Positions 11,747-22,937 are shown, counted from the first letter of the stretch. The stretch is 64,000 bases of DNA from Bedellia somnulentella (GCA_963576735.1 OY755179.1:4092001-4156000); one strand, 5' to 3'. Made by a program: numbers and translations. Notes: generated by a model from the sequence alone, not told the origin.

Positions 11747-11992
11747 TACATACATATACTCACGGCTATAAATCCCTAGAAGGGGTAGCCAGAGCTAAGG
11801 AACTTGAAGTTCCTCAGCCACTTTTGGAAGTTGCGTCGGAAAAAGATAGTGAAATAAAGGTTGTTGGTGATGGGTCTCCAACCACATCGCCCAAAAATCC
11901 CTTAAAAACCCCAATACCGTTAGTCGCCTCTTACGTACACCCACCGGTAGAAATGGGGTAGTGTTATTCTAAGCCGACACTACACAGCAAAT
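11747..11992 (-). repeat. SINE-1, full-length
   Basis: The copy is complete, from the reversed tail (CATACATACATATACTCACGG) to ACACTACACAGC. The flanks share AATCAAATA, a probable short target duplication. Confidence 0.85.
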
Positions 11993-12154
11993 AATCAAAT
12001 AATCATGTATTTAATTGTGATTACTATTTAAGTACGTATATGTATGCATATATGTCACGCTTGTTTTGGTTTTAGGAGTAGGCAGAACGGCAGTTTTTAA
12101 TGTTACATCAGCTACGTTTGATTATAATTTTAAAAGGTTACTACTTAATCCACG

Positions 12155-12362
12155 ACCACAGAGAACATACTTAGACCAAATTAAGAGTGTGCTCAAAAAG
12201 GCAAGCGTCCGAAGTATGAAGAATAAAAGAGCATGTATGAAAAGATTGATGGATGTAAAGAAAGCTAGAGAGGTTTGTCAGAATCGTACGAAGTGGCGGT
12301 CGATAGTCTCTGTCTACCCCAGTGGGAACTAATGGCGTGAGTATAAGTTATGTTATGACTAC
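12155..12362 (+). pseudogene. YADD-LINE 3' end, truncated copy
   Basis: The open segment reads PRPQRTYLDQIKSVLKKASV...KRACMKRLMDVKKAREVCQN and stops after a WRSIVSVYPSGN C-terminus. GGCGTGAGTATAA follows, the LINE 3' module. It is 5'-truncated. The preceding 90 bases of the same frame are unrelated. Confidence 0.8.
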
Positions 12363-12422
12363 TTAATCATCTAACAGCAATAATCTGAATAAAACAACTT
12401 AAAAATTTTACAATGGGACTAA

Positions 12423-12527
12423 CGCCCGATTTCTGAATTGAGTATTCCAGCTGAGAACAACTTAAGTATCGTTCTGTAGCATTAAAATTTTAACAACTGG
12501 ATGAGACAAGACGATACTTGAAATAAA
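12423..12527. mobile_element. MITE-2, truncated copy
   Basis: The left arm CGCCCGATTTCTGAATTGAG... is intact and is followed by the loop, but the right arm stops after ACGATACTTG. The complete member is at 24744-24881. Confidence 0.75.
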
Positions 12528-12548
12528 TATACCAGACTTTTGATTATT

Positions 12549-12799
12549 GCTGTGTAGTGCCGGTTTAGAATGTCGCTACCCCTTTCTACCCACGGGTGTC
12601 GTAAGAGGCGACTAAGGGTATTGGGGCTTTTTATTTGATTTTTGGGCGATGTGGTTGGAGACCCATCACTAAAAACCTTTATTTTTACCATCTTTTCCCC
12701 ACTCAACTTCCAAAAGTGGCTGAGGAATTTATAATTCCTTAGCTCTGGCTACCCCTTCTAGGGAAATATAGCCGTGAGTATATGTATGTATGTATGTAC
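12549..12799 (+). repeat. SINE-1, full-length
   Basis: The copy begins GCTGTGTAGTGCCGG and ends GCCGTGAGTATATGTATG repeated. The flanks share ACTTTTGA, a likely short target duplication. Confidence 0.85.
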
Positions 12800-13036
12800 T
12801 TTTGACAACTCTTACTAGCCTTAGAATGTTGGGAAAAATGGGCGGGTCCGGCGCCGCGCATTATATCAAATGTTGACCCTGGCACAATGGGGGTTGTTAT
12901 CGTTATTTTGATTAACGGCTGGAAATAAGACTATCGTGAAACAAGAAACCTCAGCTATCTTATTACATATTTATTCTTGTTATATTCACAATATAATACT
13001 AAAAATAATGTTAGCATGGTGGAGGGTTAGATGATG

Positions 13037-13165
13037 GTATATTGGTGAATGAGGTTTATAGAGCTGATGTGGACAGCAATGTTAATAGAGGACGACCGCG
13101 GGAGACACTTTTAGATGAAATAGACAATGTACTTAAAAGTCAGGCATCTGAACTCTGAAGACTAA
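13037..13165 (+). repeat. YADD-LINE fragment, decayed
   Basis: TATAGAGCTGATGTGGACAG and AATAGAGGACGACCGCGGGA align with the LINE codons for YRASVDGNVSRGRPR. Later bases decay. Confidence 0.6.
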
Positions 13166-14145
13166 AAAAGAAAATATTTTGTGTGAAGTGACTATGTACT
13201 TGAATACGAAATTAATGTTTGACTTCCTATCTCTTATATATAACTTAACATGCAGACAAAAATATCTTTACTAGACAAGAGTTCAATACAAAATATATTT
13301 CCCAATATACCTTATTTTTCTGCCACTCTTTTCGTACGGTGCTTGAGTACCTTTTATATATACGTGTTCAAACTTTTCTAATATAAAAGTTATTACAATT
13401 ATATACTGTTTGTTTCTACGCAGCCATTTTATATCACAATAAACCTTTCCTCCTTATAGTAAGTATAGATTAACTAAGCAAAGTATACAAAAATGTGTAT
13501 TCAATAAACCGTCCATATTAATTGAAAGGCATTCGATCCTTTACACACCTTAAATGACAACCAAGCAAAAAAACTTAATTTCAAAACGATTTTACAAGCC
13601 AAAGTAATACAAAGAACATAATAACGTACATTCAAAGTGATGTTGGCGTGTAAACAAAACTAAAAACCGCATATTTCACGCAAAGAACCTCTCGTTAAGT
13701 AGTCCGCTGAAAAGTTTGGCTACACCTGCTTACACCGCAAAATACTTTGGCTAAACAATGCGGGGTTCTAATGTAGTATCAGTACTTAAGAACATGGATG
13801 AATGCGGTGAGGATATAGTTAGAACTTTGGTGTTACTACAGCGCTGAGTTTTTTTTTTGGTAGTTAAGGATTTGAATTAATGAAGAAATGCAGCACCCTG
13901 CTTACAACTATCCCCCTGACATAATGATGCAATGTTCGAGAAAAGCAATGGCTTGTCATCATAATACCTGATACATTAATTCATTTCATGAGTTTTCCTT
14001 TGGTATTGAAATTGAGAAAAAACAATGCAATTATTTTTTTTGACAAAACATTTAGTTTTTCTATAATTTTATAAGTTTTAAATGAAGTATGTTTGAAATA
14101 GGAAATATCAGAATATTGTCAATTTTCGAATAATATTTCACGTAC
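13166..14145. other. AT-rich, no feature recognised
   Basis: No coding or repeat signal could be supported. Confidence 0.45.
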
Positions 14146-14575
14146 ATACATACATATACTCACGCTATTACTTCCCATTGGGGTAGGCAGAGACTATCGA
14201 TCACCATTTGGTACGACCCAGACAAACCTTTACACAGAACCTTTACATCATTTACACCCATCAATCTTCTCATACATGCTCTTTTATTCTTCATACTTCG
14301 GACGCCTGCTTATTTGAGCACACTCGCTCTTTGGTCCAAATTTGTCCTCCAAGGTCGTCCGCTTCTAACATTACCATCCACATTAGCTCAATTAATCTCT
14401 TTCACCAATTTACTATCATCCATCCTCTCTCCGTGCCCCAACCATCATAACATTTCTTTTTCTATCTTTTTTAGAATATCATCTTTCTATCTGCACATTT
14501 CACGAATCACGCTATTTCTCACTCGAACGCATAATCTATCATTACAAACTTTTCTTACAAATTTCACACATAAAT
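14146..14575 (-). repeat. YADD-LINE 3' end, pseudogene copy
   Basis: Starting from the reversed tail (CATACATACATATACTCACG), the minus strand carries the LINE C-terminal region back to about the RLCDRVRNS codons. There are many substitutions and several frame breaks. Confidence 0.75.
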
Positions 14576-15486
14576 AAAAACTCTGTCCGCAGTATTTTCT
14601 AAACCGCTTGGTATTATAAAAAGTAAGTATAAGTTTTTTTACAAATGTGGTTTTAGATAACTACATAGCCGTAACTGTGTTTTTAATGGTCAACTTTTCA
14701 TTTCATTACAAACCAATTTGTGTCATTTACCGATGAAATTATGGTAATAAATATAATTTTTATGTATCAGTGACCTAAATCTAATACAATTAGTATTCTG
14801 TTTATCGCACACGATCTTATACAGCTTTCAAACCCTCATTTTATTTCAGGAATAGTTAAATTGAAGGATTGCTTCCTCTAAATCCTTGTTTCGTGGTCGT
14901 AAGTGCGCCCCTCCCACCCCTCGCCCCTCTTACCACAGACGTCATTACTTAGTTATATCTTGGGGGAAAACTTATCTTTCGTAGCTTTGAATAATGTTCG
15001 GTTTTTCATTATGAGCCTAAATGGAGCTGAAGGCTTTAAATAATTAATTCACTAAAATAGTATACAGGTTAGTATATTAAATTAAAAACCAAGTTTTTTT
15101 TTAATAATCCGTAATAAAAAATCACGTCGCCCATAGATGGAGTACTTAAATATGGTTTCATGTTACAAGATTTAAACAAAACTATGTGTGTACACATGAT
15201 ATAAATTTATTCTTTTCATCTTTTTAATTCTAATATTTGTTTACCTTGTCATTTAATTTGGGCAATTTATTTTTTAATTTGAATTGTATAATTTACTACC
15301 TATGAATAGTCGCAAAAAATAAGCTTTGCCAGGAGCATTAACGCTTCCATGAGATGATTTAATGAAAAACTTCGTTTCAAAAATCACTCTAGGGCAGTCT
15401 ACAAAACAATGGGCTTAACCGAGGCTCAGCTTAACCATAGACTTATTAAATAGTATTACGATAGTTTTTTATCTTTCTTCTTATGC
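14576..15486. other. No feature recognised
   Basis: AT-rich with one C-rich patch (14908-14935, GCGCCCCTCCCACCCCTCGC). No gene or repeat is identified. Confidence 0.4.
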
Positions 15487-15620
15487 ATAGATACATACTC
15501 ACGCCCGTAAATCCCAAAAAGGGGTAGCCAGAGTATCAGAAAGAAGTAGAGTAGAAATAAAGTGACGTTGGTGGTGGGTCTCCAACGATAGTGAAAGTGA
15601 TATTCTAATCAGCAAATCTT
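15487..15620 (-). repeat. SINE-1, truncated and shuffled
   Basis: The reversed tail and the GGTAGCCAGAG and GGGTCTCCAACG segments are present. The head is lost. Confidence 0.6.
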
Positions 15621-15667
15621 TTTATGATCAATGATATTTAAATTTTCATTGACATAACCTAGACTTA

Positions 15668-16059
15668 ATAATTTGTAATGTTAGATTGTGTGACCGAGTG
15701 AGAAATAGTGTTATTTGTGAAAAGTGTGGTGTGAAAGATGATATTGTAAGAAAGATAGAAAAAGGAATGTTGAGATGGTTTGGGCACATAGAGAGGATGG
15801 ATGATAGAAAATTGGTAAAAGGGATCTATAGAGCTAGTGTAGATGGTAATGTTAGTAGAGGACGACCACGGAGAACACACTTGGACCAAATTGAGAGTGT
15901 GCTCATAAAGGCTGGCGTCCGAAGAATAAAAGAGCATGTATGAAAAGATTGATGGATGTAAGCGAAGCTAGAGAGGTTTGTCAGGATCGTACGAAGTGGC
16001 GATCGATAGTCTCTGCCTACCCCAATGGGAATTAATGGCGTGAGTATATGTATGTATGT
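15668..16059 (+). mobile_element. YADD-LINE, 5'-truncated copy with 14-bp TSD
   Basis: The insert encodes the LINE C-terminus from CNVRLCDRVRNS to the final SAYPNGN and stop, then GGCGTGAGTATATGTATG. It is flanked by a perfect ATAACCTAGACTTA at 15654-15667 and 16060-16073. Target duplication plus 5' truncation shows ordinary target-primed insertion. The frame breaks once near 15925. Confidence 0.92.
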
Positions 16060-16163
16060 ATAACCTAGACTTAGTGTATCACATCATTTCGAAAAGATGT
16101 TTAAATAAGAATAAACGTGACTGTCTTGACACTAGCATGTAACAATGTAAGTAACTGACATGT

Positions 16164-16513
16164 ATGTGTAGTACAGGCCCGGTATATCCCCGAAGGGGTT
16201 GGCAGGGCTACTTTTACTTCTGAACATCTCGTGACATTGTCACTTGGTGTTCAGAGTACCCACGTTTTGCTTGGACAGTGTACTCACGTGAGAAGGGGCA
16301 GGCCAATCGCCGTTTTGTACGTCCTATGACTATGTAACCATAACTTAGTCATATGCGTTTCCTCACGATATTTGCCCTCACCGTTAACAACCAAAACAAA
16401 TGAAGCACACATATGACTTTAGAAAAGACACATTGGTGTAGGCCGAACTCGGGAATTAGACCGAAGCCTCTCGGCATGATAAGCGCTTGTTTTAACCACT
16501 GAGCTATCTTGAT
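16164..16513 (-). repeat. tSINE, near full length
   Basis: The low end carries GGTATATCCCCGAAGGGG, the reversed hairpin tail. The high end carries the tRNA-like head (AAGATAGCTCAGTGGTTAAA, with a B-box-like region near 16447). The body matches 37133-37477. Confidence 0.75.
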
Positions 16514-17315
16514 TGTGCAGGTTTTTCGTGCAATTATGCAGATATAAATATAACTATGTCAACGCAGTCCATAATTTTAGTAAACCCACAAAAATCAAGA
16601 CAAAAATTTAAAGCATGCATGACGAATGAGCGTTACATTTTTTACCGTGCACTGGTTTACATTTCTACTCCGACCTCGAACATAAATCCTTTATCTCTGT
16701 AGTATTCCAACCAAGTTTATAAATAGCCGAACAGGAAAAGGGGCCTGATGTGCGAGACTGATTACGCGGGGGATATTCTAAAAACAAGTACAATTTTTCC
16801 GCCCTAATAACCATTTCATCTTTACTATTCGGTACAGAAAAAACACGTTTACTTTTGATTAAATCTTCTGTACGTGGATGCTTTATTTTCTTTCTTATTT
16901 TATGAAAATGCGTTATTTTTCTCGTTAATTTAAATTTATTGTTGGTTTTGACAAATAAAATTAAATGTGAGTCTATGTTGTTCAGTGAGTAATAGTGTAA
17001 TTTTGTAATCGATGCAGTGTATTAAATGATACTGTGAATTTAATAGGAATGCATAAATAAATAATAAATAAATAGTGTGGGAATATAGAGAGAATAGCTC
17101 ATAGTAAGTGAGTAAAATATATGCTTAGAGCCAATGGCGTATGAATGGGAAGATAAACGAAAGCGCACAGCATCGCTTACGAAATAACACTATTTCTTAC
17201 TGTATTACATAGCCTCGCGTTTATTTTTCACACACAATTTTCGCCGCTAATGCCATACAGTATATGTAGGAACCAGAAAAGCATGTAACTCAAAATCAAT
17301 ACATACATAGATCAT
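16514..17315. other. No feature recognised
   Basis: No long ORF. A short A-rich track is present near 17050. Confidence 0.45.
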
Positions 17316-17545
17316 TGCTGTGTAGTATCAGCTTAGAATAGCACTACCCCATTACTTCCCGTGGGTGTACGTAAGAGGCGACTAACGATATTGGGGTTTT
17401 TGGGCGATGAGGTTGGAGACCCATCACTAAACACCTTTAATTTACCATCTTTTCCCCTCTCAACTTCCAAAAGTGGCTGAGGCATTTTCAATTCTTCAGC
17501 TCTGGCTACCCCTTTTAGGGATTTATAGCCGTGAGTATATGTAAT
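17316..17545 (+). repeat. SINE-1, nearly full length
   Basis: The copy runs from GCTGTGTAGTATCAGC to GCCGTGAGTATATGTAA. It abuts the LINE fragment 17546-17885, whose 3' part is missing. Confidence 0.8.
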
Positions 17546-17885
17546 CACATTACAATATTTTCTGAGGGAGCTCATTTCTACTGCATTCACTCTGCTTTCA
17601 TGCTGCTTCTGCCACATCCAACATTCACTGCCATATATAAGCGTAGGAACAAGAACAGCATCATGCATAGCCATTCGGGCCTTTTTGGACACCGATCGAC
17701 TAGACATTAGACTATCCAGTGCTCCATTTACCGCTTTACCCTTTTTCACTCTTCTTTCAATGTCTTCATCACACTTTCCATCCCTAGTAAACCAACTTAT
17801 ACGAACTCTTTCAGTTGTTTCACTTTCTTACCATTAATCTCAATCACGCATTCAGTCATATTCTCCTCTCTCTCAAAAACCATAA
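17546..17885 (-). pseudogene. YADD-LINE internal fragment
   Basis: The minus strand reads the LINE region from about the FERE and KKGKAVNGALDSLMSSRSVS segments through YGSECWMWQKQHESRVNAVE to RKYCNV. It then passes directly into SINE-1 sequence. The downstream C-terminal quarter is absent, so either a SINE insertion was followed by deletion or the two templates were joined. Confidence 0.75.
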
Positions 17886-18378
17886 CATAAAACAATACTG
17901 ATTAATAAAAAGACAGAGTAAAAAAGCGCAATCGGCAAAAGCAGTTAACGCATAATTCAGGAAAAGTATAGGTTTATTAACTCAAAGAAACCGAAATAAA
18001 TGTTTTTTAGAACATCTTACAAACGTTGGAGTCATAAAATCGGGGTACCCTCAATAATTGCTTGAAAGAGTGCGTAAATAACAAATTCTGGGCCACGCTG
18101 TTTTGTTTTAGCATCATACGGCGGGAAGTTTTATGGTTTATGAGCCAATAACGTCCGCTATAAAATTCCTGTGGTCTCTTTTTATATTCTGTATTGAGAT
18201 ATATGATTTTGATATACACTAGTAGATAATCCTTTTGGGGCTTTATTGTCTCCAAGATTGCCCCGTTTTAGGGTTCCGTATCAAAAAGGGAAACTAGACT
18301 CTCTGATAAACCGTGATAGTTAGAAACATTAAATTTTTAAATATGATGTACTTCTGTTGTTGCTGTGATAACATAATA
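17886..18378. other. No gene recognised
   Basis: It contains TTTTAGGGTTCCGTATCAAA (18267-18286), a motif common in lepidopteran repeats, but no element boundaries are visible. Confidence 0.35.
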
Positions 18379-18382
18379 TATA

Positions 18383-18997
18383 TGTCGCAGCCAACTGGTT
18401 AAATCAGCCAGCTGACAAAGCAGCTAGCCTCTTAATTAAACGCCGGCTCCTAGTAAAGGGCTAAACTTCAGTCAGCCATTAAGTTGAACACAAAGTCCAG
18501 CCACGTGGCTGAACGTTATATCGCCGTCTGGTTATCTAGGGTGACTATGACTAAAATAATGTTTCTTAGGTACTTCTTATGTCGGCAATACTTTAAGTAT
18601 ATTAATTTAATACAATATTAACAATAAAATGGCACAAAGCTTTGGCACAGTAACTAAAAGTACAAACAGGTACCGACTTATTAATAATAAACATAAGAAT
18701 ATAAAAATATAAATTACTCTTATGTATTAATTTTAACTCTCTACTTTTTTCTCATTTTATTTATTGAAATTTCCATGATTGAAAACTTTTTCAAACAGTT
18801 ATTCTATAAATTTTAACAGAACAATAATGTAACGTCAGCCCAAGCCAACGGGCTAACTGTTCAATCAGCCGGGTGATTGGACGTTCAGTGGCGACAATTC
18901 ATTTTACAAGGGGGCTAGCCTTTTAACTAGGAGCCGGCGTTTAATTAAGCGGCTAGCTGCTTTGTCAGCTGGCTGATTTAACCAGTTGGCTGCGACA
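18383..18997. mobile_element. Long-TIR MITE with TGTCGCAG ends
   Basis: The element is 615 bp with about 75-bp terminal inverted repeats beginning TGTCGCAGCCAACTGG, almost perfect. It is flanked by TATA at 18379-18382 and 18998-19001. Subterminal CAGCC/GGCTG motifs recur inside, for example CAGCCACGTGGCTG, itself a palindrome. There is no ORF. The first eight bases and the flanking TATA are shared with 48835-50226. Confidence 0.85.
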
Positions 18998-19001
18998 TAT
19001 A

Positions 19002-19706
19002 CAAATCTAAGAGGGATCTACACAAACAAACGTAATATTTTGATCAGTTTTTTTGATACTGAGAAGGGCAGACGATAGACGTTCGAAATATTCAAATAAT
19101 TGTAACTATATTATTCACAAATAAAAATCTTTAAAGTTATTTAACTTATGCTCTGTTTGACTTAAGTATATTATTTTTTTACGTTTTTCGTTCAGATTCT
19201 TGTTGCAACAACACACCTACCAAATCCTAAGTGAAATAGATAGACACGAATAAAGAAATACATACGTATGTATTTCTTGACCTTCAATGACCTGTGGTAT
19301 GGTATGTGGTGAATAAAAGTAATAATTAAAATATATAAATACATTTTTGTTTATATTTAGACAATGGTGGCAAAAAGGCTCCAATTGTGCGAGTCTGAGT
19401 CGCACTTTGTCGTTTCATTATCCTCGCCATTGAAGCAAAAATCTATTTTTCTGAACGTAAGCTAAATATTTTTCGTACTTATTTATTTATTTTTTATAAT
19501 AGTAATTAAAATCTGACATAATAAGCTCTGAATTATTAATAGCATTAAATTATATATGCACTATTTAATATATTTAGTTTATCTAATGAAATTTGTGAAA
19601 CATATAATTGGCACGATAAATTGTTATATTTAAAAATGTTTGTTAATAGATTAAGTGCTGTTTGTTTTACTCAATAATAAATAAATAAATAAATAAATAT
19701 TTGCTC
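19002..19706. other. AT-rich, no feature recognised
   Basis: It ends in an (AATA)n run at 19676-19700. Nothing else is identified. Confidence 0.4.
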
Positions 19707-19888
19707 TGTAGTATCAACTGAGAATAGCACTAAACCATTTCTTCCCGCGGGTGTTGGTGGTAAATTCGACTTAGGAAACTTACTATCTTTTCTCTACCTA
19801 CTCAATTTCCTAAAGTGGCTGAGGAATTTCAAATAATGAAGTTCTGCATAAACGGGGGTTTCAACACTTAAAGCCGTGAGTATGAGCT
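19707..19888 (+). repeat. SINE-1, internally deleted
   Basis: The head CTGTAGTATCAACTGAGAAT and the tail AAGCCGTGAGTATGAG are both present. About 70 bp of the middle is missing. Confidence 0.65.
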
Positions 19889-19889
19889 C

Positions 19890-20030
19890 GAACCTACCCT
19901 AAATAGAGCCAGTAATGCACACAAAAGGGGGACTCCAACCAGATTGCCGAAAACCACTTAAAAGGGCCCAGAACTATAAGTCGTGTCCTACCACACCCGC
20001 GGAAAGAAACTGGTTAGCTCTAGGACTAGA
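19890..20030 (-). repeat. SINE-1, head part, inverted to its neighbour
   Basis: The segments ACTCCAACCAGATTGCCGAA and CACCCGCGGAAAGAAACTGG match the reversed SINE-1 head half. The tail is eroded. Confidence 0.55.
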
Positions 20031-20063
20031 AAATATTACAACAATTAGGCGGTAAAAATATTA

Positions 20064-20233
20064 CTAATAAATAAAGGATCCTCTATTGCCTATCCCCCTA
20101 TCCCCTAGGGCGGGAATATTAGGTCGCGGGTTCGATCCCCGTCGGTGTCGAAATTTTTCTTTCCTTTATTTATCCTTTATTTATTAGTAATAATCCCCAC
20201 ATGAGGTTTTCATGAACAAAAACATTCAAATTA
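20064..20233 (-). mobile_element. tRNA-bearing palindrome family, short copy
   Basis: This copy is flanked by a perfect 13-bp duplication GGTAAAAATATTA at 20051-20063 and 20234-20246. It holds the CTTTATTTATTAGTAATAATC arm, a partial tRNA-like unit (TCGCGGGTTCGATCCCC) and the terminal GAACAAAAACATTC. Relatives are at 21690-22175 and 58432-58720. Confidence 0.75.
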
Positions 20234-20564
20234 GGTAAAAATATTATTTAAACGTTCTAGCTGCCCCTTTATATACGCTTAAAATCAATTATTTAGTTAA
20301 ATTCTCAGCATTTGCAGGATCATTAGTATAATCAGGATCAGATTCAAAGCATCCTTGTATCAAAGAACTCTGCCATAAATTTTAACTCGATTTTGTAACA
20401 AAAAGGACGGTGTTTGATGTCTCGGAGCCTTCATAAAAAACTCTTTGTTGTAGAACCTTTTTCTTTTGATGACTTCATCAATATGTCCTCAAAATTTTAA
20501 ATTACAATTTATAAGTCATCAAACAGTTTTTTGTGGTCTTCTTTACTTATACGTCCATTATTTC

Positions 20565-21262
20565 AATTAGGGTAGACAGAGACTATCGATCGCCACTTAG
20601 CACGATCTTGACAAATCTCTCTTGCTTCCCTTATATTCATTATTCTTCCCATTCTCTTCTCTTTTTTGGTCTTTCTAAAATATGAGAAAGATTACGAGGT
20701 AACTTAGTGTGCTGGGGTAGGCTAGGGTAATAGTCTCTGATTACCCTGATAGGTTTTAATCGCGTAAGTATAATTATATAAACAAATGTCTGAATTCTAT
20801 ACTATACTCACCTCAGTATTCCCCACTGAGTTACCAAAAAAGATTCAATATTTACCTACTTAGGGTAGGCAGAGACTATCAATCCGCCACTTTAGACCAT
20901 TCTGGCAAACCTTTCACGCCCCATACTATAAACACAGCTAAACACAAATGCTGTAACCAAAAAGTCGCAGAACTTTAGCCAACAACAAGCGAAACCGAAA
21001 AATAAATTTGGTATGTTATGATAATTTCTCAGTTCATAATTTTTGTAAAAGGAAAGTTGGTGTCGTTGTAGCCTCTGAAACGATTGTCCAGCGTTCGCCT
21101 GTATCGTAGTTATTGTTTGGAACAGAGACGGGCTTGGGTGTGAATAACACTTACTTAAGCTTAATCACGCCCATTATTCCCGTTGGGGTAGGAAGAGACT
21201 TTAGCACTATCTTGGCAATTTTTTCTTACTTCCCTCACATTCATTATTCTATGTGGATGTGG
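20565..21262 (-). repeat. Three decayed YADD-LINE 3' fragments
   Basis: The segments 20565-20690, 20862-20935 and 21165-21260 each carry the reversed LINE 3' end (GGGTAGGCAGAGACTATC or a close variant, then the gCACGATCTTGACAAA region). They are separated by unrelated sequence and are all too decayed to read as protein. Confidence 0.55.
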
Positions 21263-21399
21263 ATAATGAATGATAGATAATTATATGAAAGATATAAAAA
21301 GAACACCAATATTATTCCTGAACGTGGTGCCCTGAGACAGATATGTTTGTTTTTATGGTGTCATAATAACCAAATATAAATCAATAAATAAATAAATAC

Positions 21400-21605
21400 G
21401 GATATATATTACACGGATCAAGTTAGCCCCAAACTAAATACTACTTAATGACTTTAGCATATAAGACTAAGAAACTATAATTTTTGCTCATCACATAAAT
21501 GTTGCTCTAAACTAACTATCATCATCATAATCAACGGAGATCGAAACCGCAACCTCTGGACCGAAAAGCTGGTCACCTATCCACTCGGCCACGGCTGTAG
21601 GTAAT
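21400..21605 (-). repeat. tRNA-derived SINE (family B)
   Basis: It shares ACGGATCAAGTTAGCCCC and GCTCATCACATAAATGTTGCT with 394-714, and a tRNA-like head (CCGAGTGGATAGGTGACC on the minus strand) at the high end. Confidence 0.55.
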
Positions 21606-21761
21606 ATGTGGATATAATTTAAACATAAGCGTTCGTTCATAAACATAACATATAAATAATATTATATAATTTTAATCTTTTTTAAATCTTTTTGTTCATG
21701 AAAACCTCATGTGGGGATTATTACTAATAAATAAAGAATAAATAAAGGAAAGAAAAATTTC

Positions 21762-21835
21762 GACACAGGCGGGGATCGAACCCGCGACCTCGGGTAAACG
21801 CCCCGGACGCTCTGCCAACTGAGCCACACCGTGTC
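21762..21835 (-). other. tRNA-like unit, left arm
   Basis: Acceptor halves GACACGG and CTGTGTC pair. A D-arm-like GGCTCAGTTGGCAGAGC and a T-arm GCGGGTTCGATCCCCGC are intact. The anticodon arm (around CGTTTAC) does not fold into a clean 5-bp stem. It is better called a tRNA-derived module than a gene. Confidence 0.5.
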
Positions 21836-22061
21836 AATTGGCTGCCAGTGCGAAATTCTTCTATCCTTTATTTCTTTTTACACGTTTAAGTAGTGTTTGC
21901 GTTTCCTACCTCCGAATTTTAACTAATTTTTAAATTTTTATTTTTTTATAATTTTAAATTAATTTAAAAATTAGTTAAAATTCGGAGGTAGGAAACGCAA
22001 ACACTACTTAAACGTGTAAAAAGAAATAAAGGATAGAAGAATTTCGCACTGGCAGCCAATT

Positions 22062-22132
22062 GACACGGTGGCTCAGTTGGCAGAGCGTCGGGGCTTATAC
22101 CCGAGGTCGCGGGTTCGGTTCCCGCCTGTGTC
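22062..22132 (+). other. tRNA-like unit, right arm
   Basis: All four arms can be drawn: acceptor GACACGG/CTGTGTC, D arm with GCTC/GAGC, anticodon stem TCGGG/CCCGA with a GCTTATA loop, and T stem GCGGG/CCCGC. The loop lacks the usual T before the anticodon, and the unit sits in a repeat present three times here. I therefore read it as a mobile tRNA-derived module. Pol III promoter boxes A and B look intact. Confidence 0.5.
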
Positions 22133-22680
22133 GAAATTTTTCTTTCCTTTATTTATTCTTTATTTATTAGTAAGTTATCTAAAGGTTTTGGTTCAAGTGC
22201 AAATATAAATTCAGTGCAAAATATGATTCAGGTACGAAACACAGATCTTTTACCAAAGCTAATCAATTAAGAAATAAAATAAATAACTCAAGAAATTCCT
22301 AATATGCAAAAACATAAATGCGCTTCATAAAACAATTTAGCCAGCAATATTTTGTAGCTAATACAAGTTCGTGAAAAGGATTGAAATTTAAATCGAGTTA
22401 ATTTTCTTATACGAAATGCAAGGCAGTTTACACTAGCAATTAGGCATTAAACTGCTACATTGTTTGCACGTCTTTGCAGTGATCAATGAAATAATAGCAG
22501 CATACATTTTGGCATTTTTTGTGATAACACCCCGCTTATGTTGTTTGGTCGCAATTAATCTGATTATTCAGCTAAATAACAACTTAACAAACATGACTGG
22601 GTAGGGCATGGGTAATAGATATATAAAGTTGAAAAATGGGTACGAGATATACAATACAGGGTGAAAACGAATAACTTGTA

Positions 22681-22893
22681 TATTACATTACATTACATAT
22701 ACTCACGGCTATAAATCTTTAGAAGGGGTAGCCAGAGCTAAGGAATTAGAAATCTCTCAGCCACTTTTGGAAGTTGGTCTCCAATCGCATCGCCCAAAAA
22801 TCCCTTAAAATGCCCCAACACCGTTAGTTGCCTCTTACGTACACCCACCGGAAGACATGGGGTAGTGCTATTCTAAGCCGACACTACACAGCT
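22681..22893 (-). repeat. SINE-1, nearly full length
   Basis: The copy runs from ATACTCACGGCTATAAATC to ACACTACACAGC, with a short internal gap at the TTTATTTTACC region. Confidence 0.8.
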
Positions 22894-22937
22894 AACTTGT
22901 ATATTCCGATATCTAAAGTCATTCAGACAACAAGTAT

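Larger units (their letters stand above)
21690..22175. mobile_element. Palindromic element with two divergent tRNA-like units
   Basis: Two near-identical arms of about 215 bp (21715-21930 and 21960-22174) face each other across a short A/T spacer. From the outside in, each arm holds TTACTAATAAATAAAG, a GGAAAGAAAAATTTCGACAC block, a tRNA-like unit, TGGCTGCCAGTGCGAAATTC, and TTTGCGTTTCCTACCTCCG. The left flank has TTTTTGTTCATGAAAACCTC, the family terminus. Transcribed, it would fold into one long hairpin. Confidence 0.8.

Noticed and set aside
15686..15943. 85-codon ORF as a possible host gene
   Set aside because: It is the C-terminal part of the YADD-LINE inside a TSD-bounded truncated copy.
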